This document shows positions 1 to 13,700 of a stretch of 64,000 nt of DNA, piece after piece; position 1 is the stretch's first letter, and every line of letters begins with the position of its first letter. This DNA is from Antennarius striatus. Taxonomy: Eukaryota; Chordata; Actinopteri; Lophiiformes; Antennariidae. The notes under the pieces were generated by a model. That model was not told the DNA's origin, ran no database searches, and saw only the letters and a program-made list of their open reading frames with translations. Location: NCBI RefSeq assembly GCF_040054535.1, contig NC_090795.1, forward strand, positions 2,827,501-2,891,500, written 5' to 3'. The position numbers and the translations under genes were made by a program.

Positions 1-1600
1 TAACCGCTTGGAGGGTGCACTTGAGTTTTTGTCACGGTTCAGGCGGGAAACGAACCCATCCACTCACGGTCAACAGATGTCTCCACACTCAACCACCTTA
101 TTGACTTTCCTGGAAGCCGATCCCAGAGAAACGGATGAAGACCCACGTGTTCCTTCACGTCGGTGTCCCATCATCTGGTCAGGGCGATGAAGTACTTCAC
201 AGGCCCACGCGATATCATCATGACGCCGTTTTTAATTCCTCTTCCCTCATCCTCATCAGACAGCATCCTCATCATCGCCGCGCGTTTCCATGGTGACGGA
301 GCATCACTTCTAATTAGCAGTCTGAGACCTACCAGACGCACATGTCAGATGTGGGTCAAAAGCTGTGTTTTTATCTCCCCGTGTGGACTGACAGGACTCC
401 GACTGACTTTTTGTTATCATCTGGAGATTTACTGACGATCCAGGCGTCCTGACGCTGTTTCCGGTTCAACCTCGTCCAGGTAATCCTTTAAATACCGTTA
501 CTACTAAAAATACTAAAGTACTATTACTCCCTAAGACTGACCGGAAACAGTTAAAGGACATTAAAACAAAACATAATAAAATTAAGAGGCTAAATTTAGC
601 TTTAATTCACTGAGGTGTTCCGCCAAACTTACCTGGATGACGCGCCGACGTCACTTCCTGGTCATCAAAACTCCGACACGCCCCTTTTTGTTTGATTAAT
701 CCGTTTTATTTCATTAAGTTTCTCTGTTAACTCCACCAACAGTTAACATTCAGAGTTCAGCGCCAGTTAATGCTTCCGGGCGGAAACATAACCCCAACAC
801 AATGGTTCCTACCCACCTGTCATCTACCGCCTACTGAGGGACTACCTGACAAAATAAAAACAACACAATAAAATAAAATGCAGTTGTTCTCGATTATATG
901 TAAGTATATAAAACACAAAGAAAAATAATAATCACATTATATTATATTATCACATTTCACCTGATTTAATGTCTGTCCACCACAAATACCGGACACTTAA
1001 AATCACTAGAAACCGTTAAAGGCACATAATATCATGTTTCTTTACAATAAATAATAATAAATGCATGTAATCATACAAAAATCAGCATGTATATTCTATT
1101 ATCTACCATTAAGAGTCACTCGTGATTCACGCTATTATTTTGAATTCAGATTGGTTTACAGTAAACTTTTGCTCCTTATGTAATTTATTCATTGAGGAAG
1201 AGAACAAAACACTTCAGGGAAGTCTCCACCAGTTTTTAAGGTCAACTTTATTGATAAAGCCCTGAATCAACCAGTTGTGGTTGTGACTGACAGCAGGGCT
1301 GACTATCCAGGGAACTTATTTTTATCACTACTATTTGTGTGTGATCAAGAGGCGTGGTTCCCCACTGTTTACCTCCTTAGAGTACAGCCACACTACGATA
1401 GTTTAGCATGTAGGTAAAGGTGAAGGTGTCAATCCCGACAATGAAAAGCTGGAAGATTCAAGAAGATATGAAAAATCCAAAGAAAATCCCTCAATGTGCA
1501 AAGATATGTCAGCTCTTTACCGTTTTCCACAAGGAATATCAAAAGCGAAGAGATGAATCCTCCACTCCGTTTGTAGTGGGGAACATCAGGACAATTTGTC
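1..1600. promoter_or_regulatory. Possible promoter of a gene lying to the left, transcribed on the minus strand
   Basis: On the minus strand, a near-perfect donor (CATCCAG followed by gtaagt) sits at 634. Just upstream in transcript sense (640-665) is an ETS-like AGGAAGTG joined to a GACGTC CRE core and GCGCG. ETS plus CRE next to a first donor is a common housekeeping promoter arrangement. No coding exon is visible in the remaining 600 bases. The rest of this stretch is AT-rich and unassigned. Confidence 0.3.
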
Positions 1601-2218
1601 ACGCACTCCGGTTTTCAGCTCAACACCCCTCAGCTTGAAGTATACACGCACTTCACTTGAATTCACATCAAAAAAACTCGCATCCTTCTCAGTACATAAC
1701 ACGGCAGTGTGTGTTCTGTGTACCATCCACTTCCCCAACCAGCTTCATCTGGCTCAGCAGAGTCATCCGCCGCCGTCGCCACCAATCCAGACTCCAGCGA
1801 AGGATTTATGGAACTGCGAAAAACGAATTTCCTTCATTTCTCCTCAGACTGGAATGAATGGATTTGACACACCTCTGTTAAATCAGATGAAGCTGATGGA
1901 CTGAACGATGTTTCCAGGAATACACGAAGCCATTAAACAAAACAAAACAAAAACAAAAAACAAGAAAAAAAAAAAAAGAACACTAATAGCGTTATATTCT
2001 CTTTTTCAATAAATCAATTTTGTGATGATGACTGTCATGTTTTCAGTCAAGGGGTTAATCGCAAAAAAGCCTCGAGTGAGGAGGAGGAGGAGGGGGAGGA
2101 GCCATCTGTTGCAGCTTTAAACAGATGCTGTCTACACACACAGCAGATGGCACCTCTTCATCAAACACGAAACATTTGGAAACAGCACACAGAAAGAGGC
2201 CCACTAACGTAATTGTGT

Positions 2219-2262
2219 GACACACACACACACACACACATACACATACACACACTTTACAC
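2219..2262. repeat. (CA)n microsatellite
   Basis: Pure CA followed by TACACA variants. Confidence 0.95.
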
Positions 2263-5200
2263 AAACTTTATTTGGAGGGACTTTGTCATGTAAGCGAGGA
2301 TTGTTGCTTCGGATGTAATGTTCATAGCTTTCTATTACTTTGCTTTAAAATGGTGTGTAAATGCTAACATACAGGAAGCAGGGCAAATACAACTTCTGTC
2401 CACAAGTAGCTGGAGGCTAGTTCAGTTGAGTTGCCACTCAACCGGCCTTTCAGGGTAAAAGACAAATACTTATACATAAACAAACACGTCTGGCAGCATT
2501 TTAAAATGTGATTCATATTTAATCAGACTCGCTGTTGGCAAGGGATGCGTCCCTTTGAGTATTGGAATGATGAACGAGTGCTCGTGTCGAAGGGTAGCAA
2601 GATAAACACCAGAGAATCTCCAAAACGACAGCGGGAGGTGGGGTCATCTATCATACCAAGGTTGCTACGACAACTCCTCGCCAGCTGTCGCCAGGCGACT
2701 GCTCCGTTGCTTCGCCTTCGCGAGGCCGTCGAAAGATACAGCACAGGGTTCAACTAGTCATTAAATTATGCAACGACCCAAGGAGGAATCAACCGGGGTG
2801 AAAACTTTGGACAACAACCAGCCAATCCCAAATGATCGTCGTCTTGTTAAGATAAACCGTTCCTATAAATATACACACAGGTCGGACAGATTATAACGTC
2901 TCCAAGAACACGGGACGAGATCACGCCAATGGCAAGCTGTCAGAGGAGTAACGGCTGCGATGAATGCTCACCACACCAATCCACAATGGTGCATCTATCT
3001 GTGTTATGCTGCCAGAGGTTATTAAACGACCTGGTATTAAAAAAGTTTAATAAAGGAAAACAGATTTTCCCCAGACTTTAATTCCCCTAAGTGTAATTTT
3101 CAAATAAACGTTGGTTCAATTTTGATGAGGTACTTTTGAGCCTTTGTTTGGTGAAGCCAGAACAGAGGAGAGCTTTGAACGGAAAGGGCGAGCACATGGG
3201 CCTTTGGTACGTAATCCTACGTAGAGTAAAACCAAAGCTCAGGAACATTAAAGTCAGAAGTGTTTTGCTCAGAGCTCAAAAGACAATCATGTTCTTGTAT
3301 TTATTTGTACAAAGTGAAAGTAAAATACAAGAAATTACAAGATTGCAATACGCACATGAATTGATTTGAAAAGCGCCACAAACACACGAGACAGTGACTA
3401 GAAATGGAGCTAAAATGCCTCTTTTAAAGGCGATGCTAGGCCATCACACTTCAAGTAATTGCATGGAATCATTAAAACAGATCGTCTAACCAGAGAATGA
3501 TTTTAACGACTGGAAATGTCAGCTTTTTACTTGCCTGTGGTTTCTCCTTTTTCCCCAGGAACACCAGAGGCAGGAAGAATCAAGTGCCTGAAAGCCTTTC
3601 CAAGAGGGGTTTGCTTTTGTCGACTTCAAGGGTCAATGTCGTTTGAGATTGCTGCCAATTCCTCTAAAGTACCCAACGTATTCTCAAGAGCGACTCAAAC
3701 AGTCTGTAGCCGCAAAAATAAAGAGACCCTCCTCAGCAGTTCGAGTTCAAATGTGGCCGTTCATGAAGACCAGAATCAGAACGTTAAAATGATTCGAGCT
3801 GCAACCAGAGGACAGCATCGTGACTCGGGGATGTTGAACCCTTGACAGTCTTCTAGTGGTCTTTTAGATGAGGGAACATTTCATTTGCTCTCAAGTCTGA
3901 AACATTATTGTTGAAGTTGAAATCATGGCAGGAAGTCATTTTCACAGTCATTTAATGTCGGACACTGCAAGGCAGGTAGACGCAATAGTGATCCTAGCCA
4001 AAGAACCGGATGGTGGACTAGACCGTCTACACCGCGGGCTTTCTGATGTCTATCTGTACGTGATTACAACACAGTGGGAAACATAAAAAAGAAGCCTCAA
4101 GGCGGGGTTAATCTCTTGATGCTGGATCAAACTTCACGATGGGATTTACTCGTGAAAGTCAAGTTAACAAAAGACCAGGATGGATGTTCTCCTCGGATGT
4201 GGTTTTGTTTGTATAATTTCACTACAATGTCCGGCATTGTCGTGGCATCTTTAAACTTTATAAAGTCAAAGTTGGAGTTGGAGGTTTGTGTCCAATGTAA
4301 TAAGGATTTCCAGGATTTTTCTCCGTTCTGTGAAATGCTGCTTCTTTTTCCTTTTAGTCTAGGAAAGTAAGAGAGCTCTTATGGCTTCTTGCTGAATCTT
4401 TTCTTGCTGAATCTCTCCTTACAGTCAATCACGCAGCGGCTTCTTCACATTTCCAATGCGCTTTGCTGTTTCTCAGTTTTTAAGGCCGACTGTTGTTGCT
4501 AATACCCGGTGGATGCAATCATGGTGATTTCGCACTAACAGCCAACGCGACTCAGCATTATCTACGTTTTTTTTTCAGTCATAGTGACCGTTAAAAGTGC
4601 GCGAAATTTTCAAGGAAGACACTCTTGCACATGCATGGTAAGTGGCCATTGAGGGGGGGGTAAATGGGACTGGTAATGGGGGTAAAAGCGGATGCAGACA
4701 ACCAATAAGTGCAGGCAGAGATGGATGAGCGTTGCAGGTCCTGGTCTGAAGGTGTGTCGCTCCCGGCAATCGTTCTTGATTTACGTCACATGTCAAACAT
4801 GCTAGCTAGGACTGCAAAGGTCAGACGACAGGCTAACCTGTTAGCGCAAACGTCTGCGCAAACGTCAGTCATTTTTCACCGACTTCGAGAAACTTCTGGA
4901 GAAGCCATGAAGCCTCACATGTTTTAAAGCGAGTTGTTTCCTTTTGTTAATTCATCTGCATTCAGGAGAACCGGGGCCCCCATGTGGAGACATCAGAGTG
5001 TCTTGTGACAGCCATGCAATCCGCTGTGGGTTGTTTCATGTCAGCTCCAGTTGAAAAATAGACCTTATCTAAGAGCTTTAATCAGCCTAAGAGAATTTAT
5101 TGGGATGTAGAAGTTACAATAAAGCTCAGCCTCAGCGGCACCAACAAAGTCACCACTATTGGTGAGTAAATTGTCTTTGACCAAAAAGGTCACGGCTCCT

Positions 5201-6944
5201 GGAAAGTGTGGAACGAGAACTCAATACAGACACTGAAAAATACGGGAGGTTAAAGTTTCCTTCAGACGTCTCGAGGCAGATTCATTCGAATGGATTTCAT
5301 GTCATTTATTTTAAAAATAATTGCATTGGTTTTGCAGATATTTCGTGCTGAGCGCCGATCGATGTTGTCTCGACCACAACTCTTCATCCCCACTTCAAAC
5401 GGCCAGTTTCCAAGACTCACAAGCAAACAGCCGAGCCTGTGTTTCATTTTAGGCGACCGTAAACGAATGAATTTTTTCGGATTGTGTTAACTGAACTTTG
5501 AACTAGTCTAACTCATGAACTAATACTGATCAACACATGATTCCACAGGGTAGGAATACCCCACCAGGGTCATGGAATGAGGTGTTGATCTGAGTGATAG
5601 GAAATCATCTGATTGGGTTTTCTGTGCCCAGAACGATGATGTCATTGATCACATGAAACCAGATGGAGGGCTAAAAGTCTAAAATAAATATTTATTTGAA
5701 TTTTCTGGGTCAGTTAAAATAACTGCACGAAAATCTGATTACAGGGATGAGGTTGTTTTTTTGGGTTTTTTTTTAATTCTATGACAACTTTTTTTTTTCT
5801 GGGTGTCCACATGAGTTGCACTTAATTAGCAGACAACCATAAAAAGAACTGTCAAAAAACATGAATGCTAACAGCTTTCCTGTGGTTTCCTGCGGTGGGG
5901 GGTTTGGTTTGACAGGTCCTTTTTTTTTTTTTTTTTTGTGGCCTCAATTATTGTGAAAAGCCTTCATTTAAATATATGAAAACACTTTAATTTCCTTTTG
6001 ATATATGTAATCCATCCTCACCTTGGGTCTTTCTGAGGAAGTGAAACAAAAAGATAAAAGTCTGACTGATTAATGAGCATCGTTCCGTGTGCATCAGGGA
6101 ATTAAAGGCCAAAAAATCTGCGTGACCTTTACTGACCCTCCGACGACGCAGGACAAAGTGTTTTCCGTTCAAACTGCTCATACTCTACACTAACACCTCT
6201 GACTCAGACAAGACAGCGAGTTGGAAGCAATTTAAAACGGAAGCCCTTTCCCTTGACATCGAGGTGACACGCTTTGGATTATTCCTGCACATCGGGGCGC
6301 TCTGAACACGACGGCCCCTTTAGATGCCTGCTGCGTGAGTCTCACCCAGTTTGACTCTGTTTGCTCTCTTTCTTGTCTTTTTTTTCCCTACTATTTTTTG
6401 ACAATCTGCTGGAAGTAAGACCAAAGGTGACGCCGGCCGATGCGTCATCCCCACCTGGAATCGGTCCTCCGTCTCTCCAGGGGGACGGACGTCAAACGTT
6501 TTTATTCCGAGTGATGCATCATGCAAACAAACCGATGCGGCTTGCGTCATCGCCACCCGTCCATTATGTGGAGAATCTACCTGAGAAGAATTCAAATTTT
6601 GTGGTTTCAATCCTAATTTAAGATTAAGAACAGCTCCTCCCAATTTGATGGTTATGGACCGGGACAGATGTTAAGAAAATAAGAAAATACACCTAAAATG
6701 TAGAAATCGTGCTAAAATACGAGGTAAATTAAAGCTATTAATTATAAATCATGGCAGGATTACGCTCTCTTTAAATAATGCACACGTTCAACAGCCAACA
6801 GGACGACAAAGGTGTGAATGATGTGCAGCGATCGGTCTGACGGGTGATCGATCATCAGTCAAACAATTAATCTGCTCTGACAGCAGCGATGACCTCTTCT
6901 TCATCCCCTCTATGTCTGCAGCCACAAGAGGGAGTCCAGACTTA

Positions 6945-6946
<2 letters not shown>

Positions 6947-7028
<82 letters not shown>
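6947..7028. repeat. (GT)41 microsatellite
   Basis: Eighty-two bases of uninterrupted GT, the longest pure repeat in the left intergenic region. Confidence 0.97.
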
Positions 7029-7029
<1 letters not shown>

Positions 7030-7110
7030 AGCAGCTGGAGGCAAGATATATCTAGGAGTGATGATCCTTTTTTCTGGAACACAGATGAGACTCATGTTGT
7101 GGTAGCGCAA

Positions 7111-7137
7111 CTGTGTGTGTGTGTATGTGTGCATGCA

Positions 7138-7178
<41 letters not shown>
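7111..7178. repeat. Compound (GT)n / GCATGCATGC microsatellite
   Basis: Two GT runs separated by a GCATGCATGC block, 80 bases to the right of the (GT)41 tract; an alternating purine-pyrimidine stretch. Confidence 0.93.
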
Positions 7179-7179
<1 letters not shown>

Positions 7180-10100
7180 AGCTTTGTTGAATATTTGAGG
7201 TCACAAAACAACACAACTAGTAAGAAATCCTCAACTTCCTGTGCCGCAGCACATCTGAAGGAAGGCAGTTATAAGTTTACCAGAATAATATAATATTAAT
7301 TAATTATAATTTTGTATAATTTTTCTATTTTCAAATAGAAATGAATGTTTAAGATTGATAAAAAAAATTCCGAGCAGCTCTCCAGAGGAGTCGATAAAGT
7401 TTTAAACTAACCCTCATCTGTGAAAATTCCCATAATTAAAAAAAAACAAAACTTAAATCATAACAACAAAAACTCCATAAATGACACCCAAACAAAGAGC
7501 GATGGACAAACAGACGACATTCCTGCATTCCGCTCCTCATCTTGAGATAAAGAAGAGATGGGGCGATAAAGAAGTCACCGATGGGACGGATTAAAGGAGG
7601 AGGACGGCGCCTTATCTTTAACATTCTGAGTCAAGCCGCTGCAGCCGCTCCAGGCCGTCCTTCACGATGAATCGCTGTAACGGAAACCTTCAGCTTCTAT
7701 AAAATTACCCTTGGATCTGTCGCACATCTCCATAACACTCGTTGCTTGGACACATGCCATCAGTTCCTTCATTGGCTTGCGTGGAGCTGATCTCCCTCTC
7801 TTTGAGCGGCCCCTCTTTATTGTCTCGGGCCTCATGGGAGTCTACAAACACGGAGAGAAGCTGACCTCCTGTTCTCTCTCTTTAAAGTATTTGAACTTTT
7901 CTATAAATCTCTGCGGCTCTACTGGAAGCGCAGCCTCCGCTAACCTTCAACAGACACGGTCTATTTTAAGTCAGGGTGATATAAAACATCCTCATGTCTC
8001 CCGTAGCAGCAGATTCCAAACACAGTTTGTTTTTAAGTCAGGGTCACAAGAAACATTTCTTATCTGCCTTGTTTATAAATTACATCATGTCTGCAAATCA
8101 TCATAAAATTTAATCGGTAATTAATTTAAATTAAATGTGATTCAGTTTATTTTGCCTCAGGATTCCCCAGGTTTACTCGGCATATTCAAAATTGTGCGTT
8201 TCGATTTTTAGGTAAACAAATGGTTAAAATCGTTGAAAACACAAACGCTTTTTTGCGTCTTTAGCGGTAAACATCATCTTGTCACTTCTTTTTTTGTAAC
8301 TTCAGTTTTGCATGTCTTATGAAAATTTATCTCAAAGCTAATGGCGGTGTTGCAATCAGTGTTAAGCCTGTTAGCATTTATTTGACATTATTATTTGCTG
8401 GGTTTGATTTTTTTATTTTTTTTTTTCCTCCTCCAGCAGATGTCGGATGAGGTGATGAAGCTGAGGACGGATTCATATCAGGTCATATGTTGTTATGACA
8501 TGTAAACATGCAGCACAACGACGTCTTGTCTTCTGGCTAATCTTGTGACGAACCCGTGTCGACTATTAAAGATTTGAACTTTCTCCTTGGTGAACTTTCT
8601 CAGGTTGGGTCGGATTCTTTGTTCTAAAATTATAAAACAGTGGGTTGTTATTCTGTGGAACCTCTTCTGACTTTAACCCTTTCAGAATGTCCATCCCAAT
8701 GTTAGCCTACAGCTGCTAGCAGGCAACGAATGGAGCCTCCTCATAAAACAAGACTATTATTGATGAAATCTGGAACGATTGAAAAGAAATGTCACCTACT
8801 AAATGGATTTTTTCCCCCCGTTGGTCTGACGGTTCCTGCATCTGATTGTCTGTGCGTTCTCTCCTCTGCTCAGGTGGAGACAATTTGCGCTAATGGAGGG
8901 AAAAGCCAATAAAGTAGCGCAAGAATCCCGACTCCCTCCGTCGCTCTTCCTCCTCCTGAGCTGTGAAGCTGCAGAAAGCCTGAGGGCGGACTGAAAGCAG
9001 TCGCACATTTGTTGTTTCCTGTGTTTGTTAGGTTCCAAAGGGTCCGGTACTCCGCTTCAGGATCAGGGTCAAGGTCTCGTCTGGGTGGATGGGCTTTTCA
9101 GTTTTCACAAATCCACCCAGGTGAAGAGCCCAAAGGCCAACAAAAGTTCATGCGAAACACAATGGATGTCTGGGTAATCGGCTCTCCAAACACACGGTGA
9201 ATAAAGTTTATAGAAACGCTGACGAAAAGTTACAGAACTTTGAGTTAATTTCCAACTTATCTTTAGTTTCTTTAGAAGGTCAGGTTAGACATTTTGGAGA
9301 TTCCTCAAAGATTAGGTTGGCATTTTCAGACCCCAACAACCGCAATCGGAGATAATGGAACGCAACCTGCTTCTTGTCTTCCCTAAAAGCCAGCCTGGTG
9401 TAATTTGATTACTTAACTCTGTGGGTAAAAAAAGGAAAACAGTAATAATCTAAAGAACAGACAGCTCCTTGTTCTGGCTTAAAGTTTAGCAAAATTGAAA
9501 TGAGTTTGTCACCCTTTTGGATGCGACAAGGTGTGTCTGATCACCTCTAGACGACACTAAACTCTGGATGTTTGAATCAAAACTTGCCTGATGTCCAGCA
9601 TACTGTATATCTACATCTACACAGTTTTCCTTATCCTCCACCAAACCATACATTTAATGCGCCAAATGAGCTCAAGTGCTACAGCCAAGCAACATCTAAT
9701 GACATCATTGTTTTTGGAGGTCTTTCTAGGAGAGTCCACAGTGAGGATAACTGTGATGAGGTTCTGCGCTGCCAGAGGTTCCCTCCGGACGTCTGAACGG
9801 CTGCTGCTGTTAATGCGTCTGAAAGCCGTCGGATCAATAAAGTCAAGCCTCTGAGCCGCGACCCGACTTCAGGATGTCCGTCTTTAGAGCTGGACTCAAC
9901 CAGCGGGGCAAAAGATTAAGTAAGAGGCTGGTGAAGCAAAGGCAGACGGACAGAAAAGACCCTTTGATGCTTTTTAACCCTAACTCGAAATTAGGGTTTA
10001 GAGTCAAAAAAAGGATTTAGGATCAAGCCTTATAAATATAACAAACATACAATCAGTTTTTGTACTACTTTACCTGCTAACAAGCTAATATGATGATCAC

Positions 10101-10758
10101 TCGGATATTACATGTGCCTATGCATGTAGCATTAGCATGCTAGCATTTGTCTGATATCCATGCCAACACCTCTGAGTGTGAGACAGGTCTGTCGTGGTAT
10201 TACACGTTTTTAATTTAAAAGTTGAATCAAAGTATTAAACTTTTCATATACTATGTGCTATATTAGTTAGCTTCCCCACTACTGCAGTTGGTTCATGTCG
10301 GGCAACTTTTTAGAAACCACAAAAAAAAAAAGAAACGCAAACACAGCTTTCTAGAGCTTTTTACTGGAACATTCAAAATCAGAAAAAACTTTTTTTTTTT
10401 TAAACATAATCCATCACTGACGAAAAGCAAACAAACAAAATACAAAAAAAACGACTAGATGCAGAAGCGAAGCGGAGCATTATTATATACGTCATTACAC
10501 ATTCGAGTGGTTGGAAGAGGTGGAAAACTCTAAAGCAAAAAGGCCAAAGCAACAGTTTTTAACAAGGACAGAGGGGAAAAAATTTGCTGCCGGAAGTGGA
10601 GTGGATGTATGTGCATGTTCTCTCTGGGTCCACAGACTTCTCTTGTCCCGTATCTAGTCCAGGTAGGACTTGGTGCTTAATGCATGAGGAGGTCAGGGGT
10701 TAAGCTACAGGAACACACGGGACGGTGTTCATGTCCATCGGCATGCGTGGAGGCATGT

Positions 10759-13700
10759 TCATTTCTTGCGGTAGTCGGCTGCGTAGGCTCTGTGGTCGTC
10801 CTGCTCGGGGAAGTGGTCTCCGTAGCGCCTCAGTATGTCCTCGATGCTGGGCAGACCCTGCGAGACCGGCGGGTAGGACATGTGAGTCTCCTCCTGGCCG
10901 CTCTGGAAGGGCTCCGCCTCGTACTGGTCCTGTTCCTGCTGCTCTGGATGCTGCTCGCTCTCTGCCGCCCCCTGGTGGCGGTCTTCTTCTGCGTAATGCT
11001 CGGTTTGGGTCTCGGCTTGTGTCTGCTCGGGCTCGTAGCGACGCAGGCGACAGTCGGGGTCGTACTCGGGGTCGCAGTGTGGGTTGGCGGGCTCCATGAC
11101 CCCGTTGCGGGTGCCGTCGGTGTTCAGGTGGGGCTCGTAGGCTTCGGCGGGGTAGGGTACTCGGCGGTGGACTCCGGAGCGCGGCTCCGCGGGCTTCACG
11201 GGGTAGCATTCGCGATCGTACCCGATGTAGCAGTCGTAGCCCTCTTTGGTTTTACCCGGGGGCCCCAGGGGGTGATGCTCCTCCTGGGCGGGCTCTTCGT
11301 AGGTGGGGCTGGTGAGCGGATACTGCTGCCTGGGGGTGGGGGGACTCTGGCGATGCATGGCGGCCATCATCTCACGGATGGCAGAGAAGGGATCGTTGGG
11401 GTTGGACTCCTGAGGGGCTTCCACGCGTGGGGCGTAGGGGTCGTTCCCGTGGGTTTGCCCCCTGTATCTGCGAAGGATGGCGTAGGGGTCGCTCGCCGGG
11501 GGAGGAGATGGGGGGCTAGCCTGGCGGTACATAGCATAAGGATCGGTAACTCTGTTAGCATTAGCGTAGGTGTCCCTAAACATGGCGTAGGGGTCGTGGT
11601 GACGCTCGGCGGCGGCAGGAGGGGCGACACGGAGGGCGGCCGCCTCCTCCTTTTCCTCGTGTTTGTACGAGTCGGGTGGCGTGGCAAATTTGACGGCGGT
11701 AAGCGGGTTGCAACCTTCGTCAAAAAGAGGGTTGCAGGATCCGGGGCGAGCTGCGGTTGGGGGGTTGGGGGCTCGGGGAGCCTGGAAGAAAAAAATCCCA
11801 GCAGAAACATCGTAAGTCACGGGAATTGTGTTGCAGATGCAAATGAGGTAATGAAAACAAACAAACAAACAAACAAACAAACAAACAAACAAACGTACCA
11901 CAAGGGAGGCAGTGTAGGCGCAGAAGGGGTCCCGTGGGTCACAGTTGGGGTACTGTATGTAATGACCAGAGGGGGCTTTCTGCACCAGTTTGGGCTTACA
12001 GGTGGGGTCTTTCTTGGGGTCACACCCCAGGTGGGCGTAGGACGGCAGGGGCCCGGCGGCGGGGGAGTGTCCGTAGGCGGCCCTCAGGTGGTACTGCAAA
12101 CACTCCACGTCGTCAGAGGAACAGATACGCAACAGCTCCGCCTTCTCCTCCTGAGGGCAAAACAACGGACCAATCGGTGTTTGTGTGTCGTTAGAGGTCA
12201 GAGAAACGTCTCTGATGTCATCTTGATGTCATTCTTTCCCAGAATTCCCAGATCCCCATTGGATGAATACATTTTACGTAAGCATACCTTGGAAAGGAAA
12301 GGCGCTGCCGATGGAGAGTAGTAATAATACCCCGACTGGGGGTCCTTGGCCGGAGCAGCAGAGCGAACGTAAAGCGGGGCGGGGGCCTTCACTGGTGCCG
12401 GAGCGGGGGTGGCAGCCGGGAGTACCAGGGGCAGATAGGGACTCTTACCCTGGACCAAAGCGGCGTACAAGCAGTAGGCATCTTTGGTGGGGTCACATGT
12501 TTTTATCGGTGCGGGTTTGGGGGGTTCTGGCTTGGCTTTGGGTCTGGTGGTGTAGGAAGCCACGCAGTTGGGGTCGTCAGAATCGGCACATGACTTGTAA
12601 ATATCCCCCAGGTGCCTCAGGTAGGCCTTGTAGGATCGCTGCCCTTCGGCGCGGTTCTTGTTCTGGAGGTAGGTCAGGTAGATGCGGTCCATCTCCTGCA
12701 CCTGTGGGGGGAGGGAGGGATTACCGGCGACGCGATTCAACACAATTGTGGAGGTTAAGAAACACCTGCAGACACTACACAGGGCTGAATAAAGCACCAA
12801 GCATTAAAAACCCATTCCCTATATTAGATGAAGCGTTAATAAGAACCTAGAAATAAACACAACAGCTGTTCTGTGTTTGAAAGGCGATCATCTGCCCCGA
12901 TTTAAAATTAGAACTCATTCCAGTATCACATTTTCTGCAGATTAATAGTTTAAGCTTTCTGAAAAGGGGAAAAATACCAACTTTAACTCGATTAAAAGCT
13001 AGATTTAGATTTAGACGACCGCTGTGGGCACTTACTGCCTCCTGGTTGCCGATGTCGGTGAAGTACTTGTACCAGCCCCAGAAGTCGGAGTGCTGTTGGT
13101 ACCAGCTGATGTTGCGGCGGTTGCGGATCAGCCTCCTGTGCGACTCGGCGGCGGCCGACCTCTCCTTGATACTCTCTCCTGCAGACGCCAGAAAGTAAAG
13201 ACACGCCACTGCTGATCCAGCGGCTTCTGAACTCCCTCGGACATCAAATTCAAGGACTCATGCATGACTTGAAGGAGTAATGAAATATTCAAGGCCTCAA
13301 ATTTGATATATTTTGGGGGGTAAGGCATCGCTGAGCCCCTGACTGGTCATTATATCACATTAGATATTGTTAATAGACTTGTGTGAGGCTACCTTGAAGC
13401 AATGTGATGAATTTTTTAGTTGCTGTTTAATGAAAAATTGCATTCAGTGACTCCTGCGGCAACTTTTATTGGGTTTTCACTCCTGGTATATTCCTGAAAC
13501 AAACATCGATGCTTGTGTTTGTTAAAAAGGTGAAAAAAGAAAATCACACATTTACCGTGTCCTTTGGCCTTTCGCGCAATCGGTCCAGCAGACGAAAAAG
13601 CTGCGAAAAGACAAGAAAAGACGCAAAAACAGACATGAAATTCAGAAGTTGTTGACGTCGAATCCTAAGAAGAAACATTTTCCAGGAGCGTCATGTGTTT

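Larger units (their letters stand above)
1601..10700. other. Intergenic region with no supported gene
   Basis: I see only short chance open frames, poly-T and poly-A runs, scattered GCTAGC/TTAGCA-type words common in fish, and microsatellites. Notable items are a (GAG)n patch near 2080, CA repeats at 2219-2262 and GT repeats at 6947-7178. The last 500 bases before 10,759 should include the actinodin 3'UTR; no AATAAA was found close by. Confidence 0.6.

Noticed and set aside
6889-7293. A 134-codon frame rich in Val-Cys repeats, and similar ones at 2055, 21621 and 46267
   Set aside because: Translation of GT/CA microsatellites.
10684-12321. A 545-codon plus-strand open frame
   Set aside because: It is antisense to actinodin exons 4-6, continues through an intron containing the AAAC repeat, and its composition (Val/Gly/Leu runs) mirrors the Pro/Tyr/Asp-rich sense protein. 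It is a shadow.
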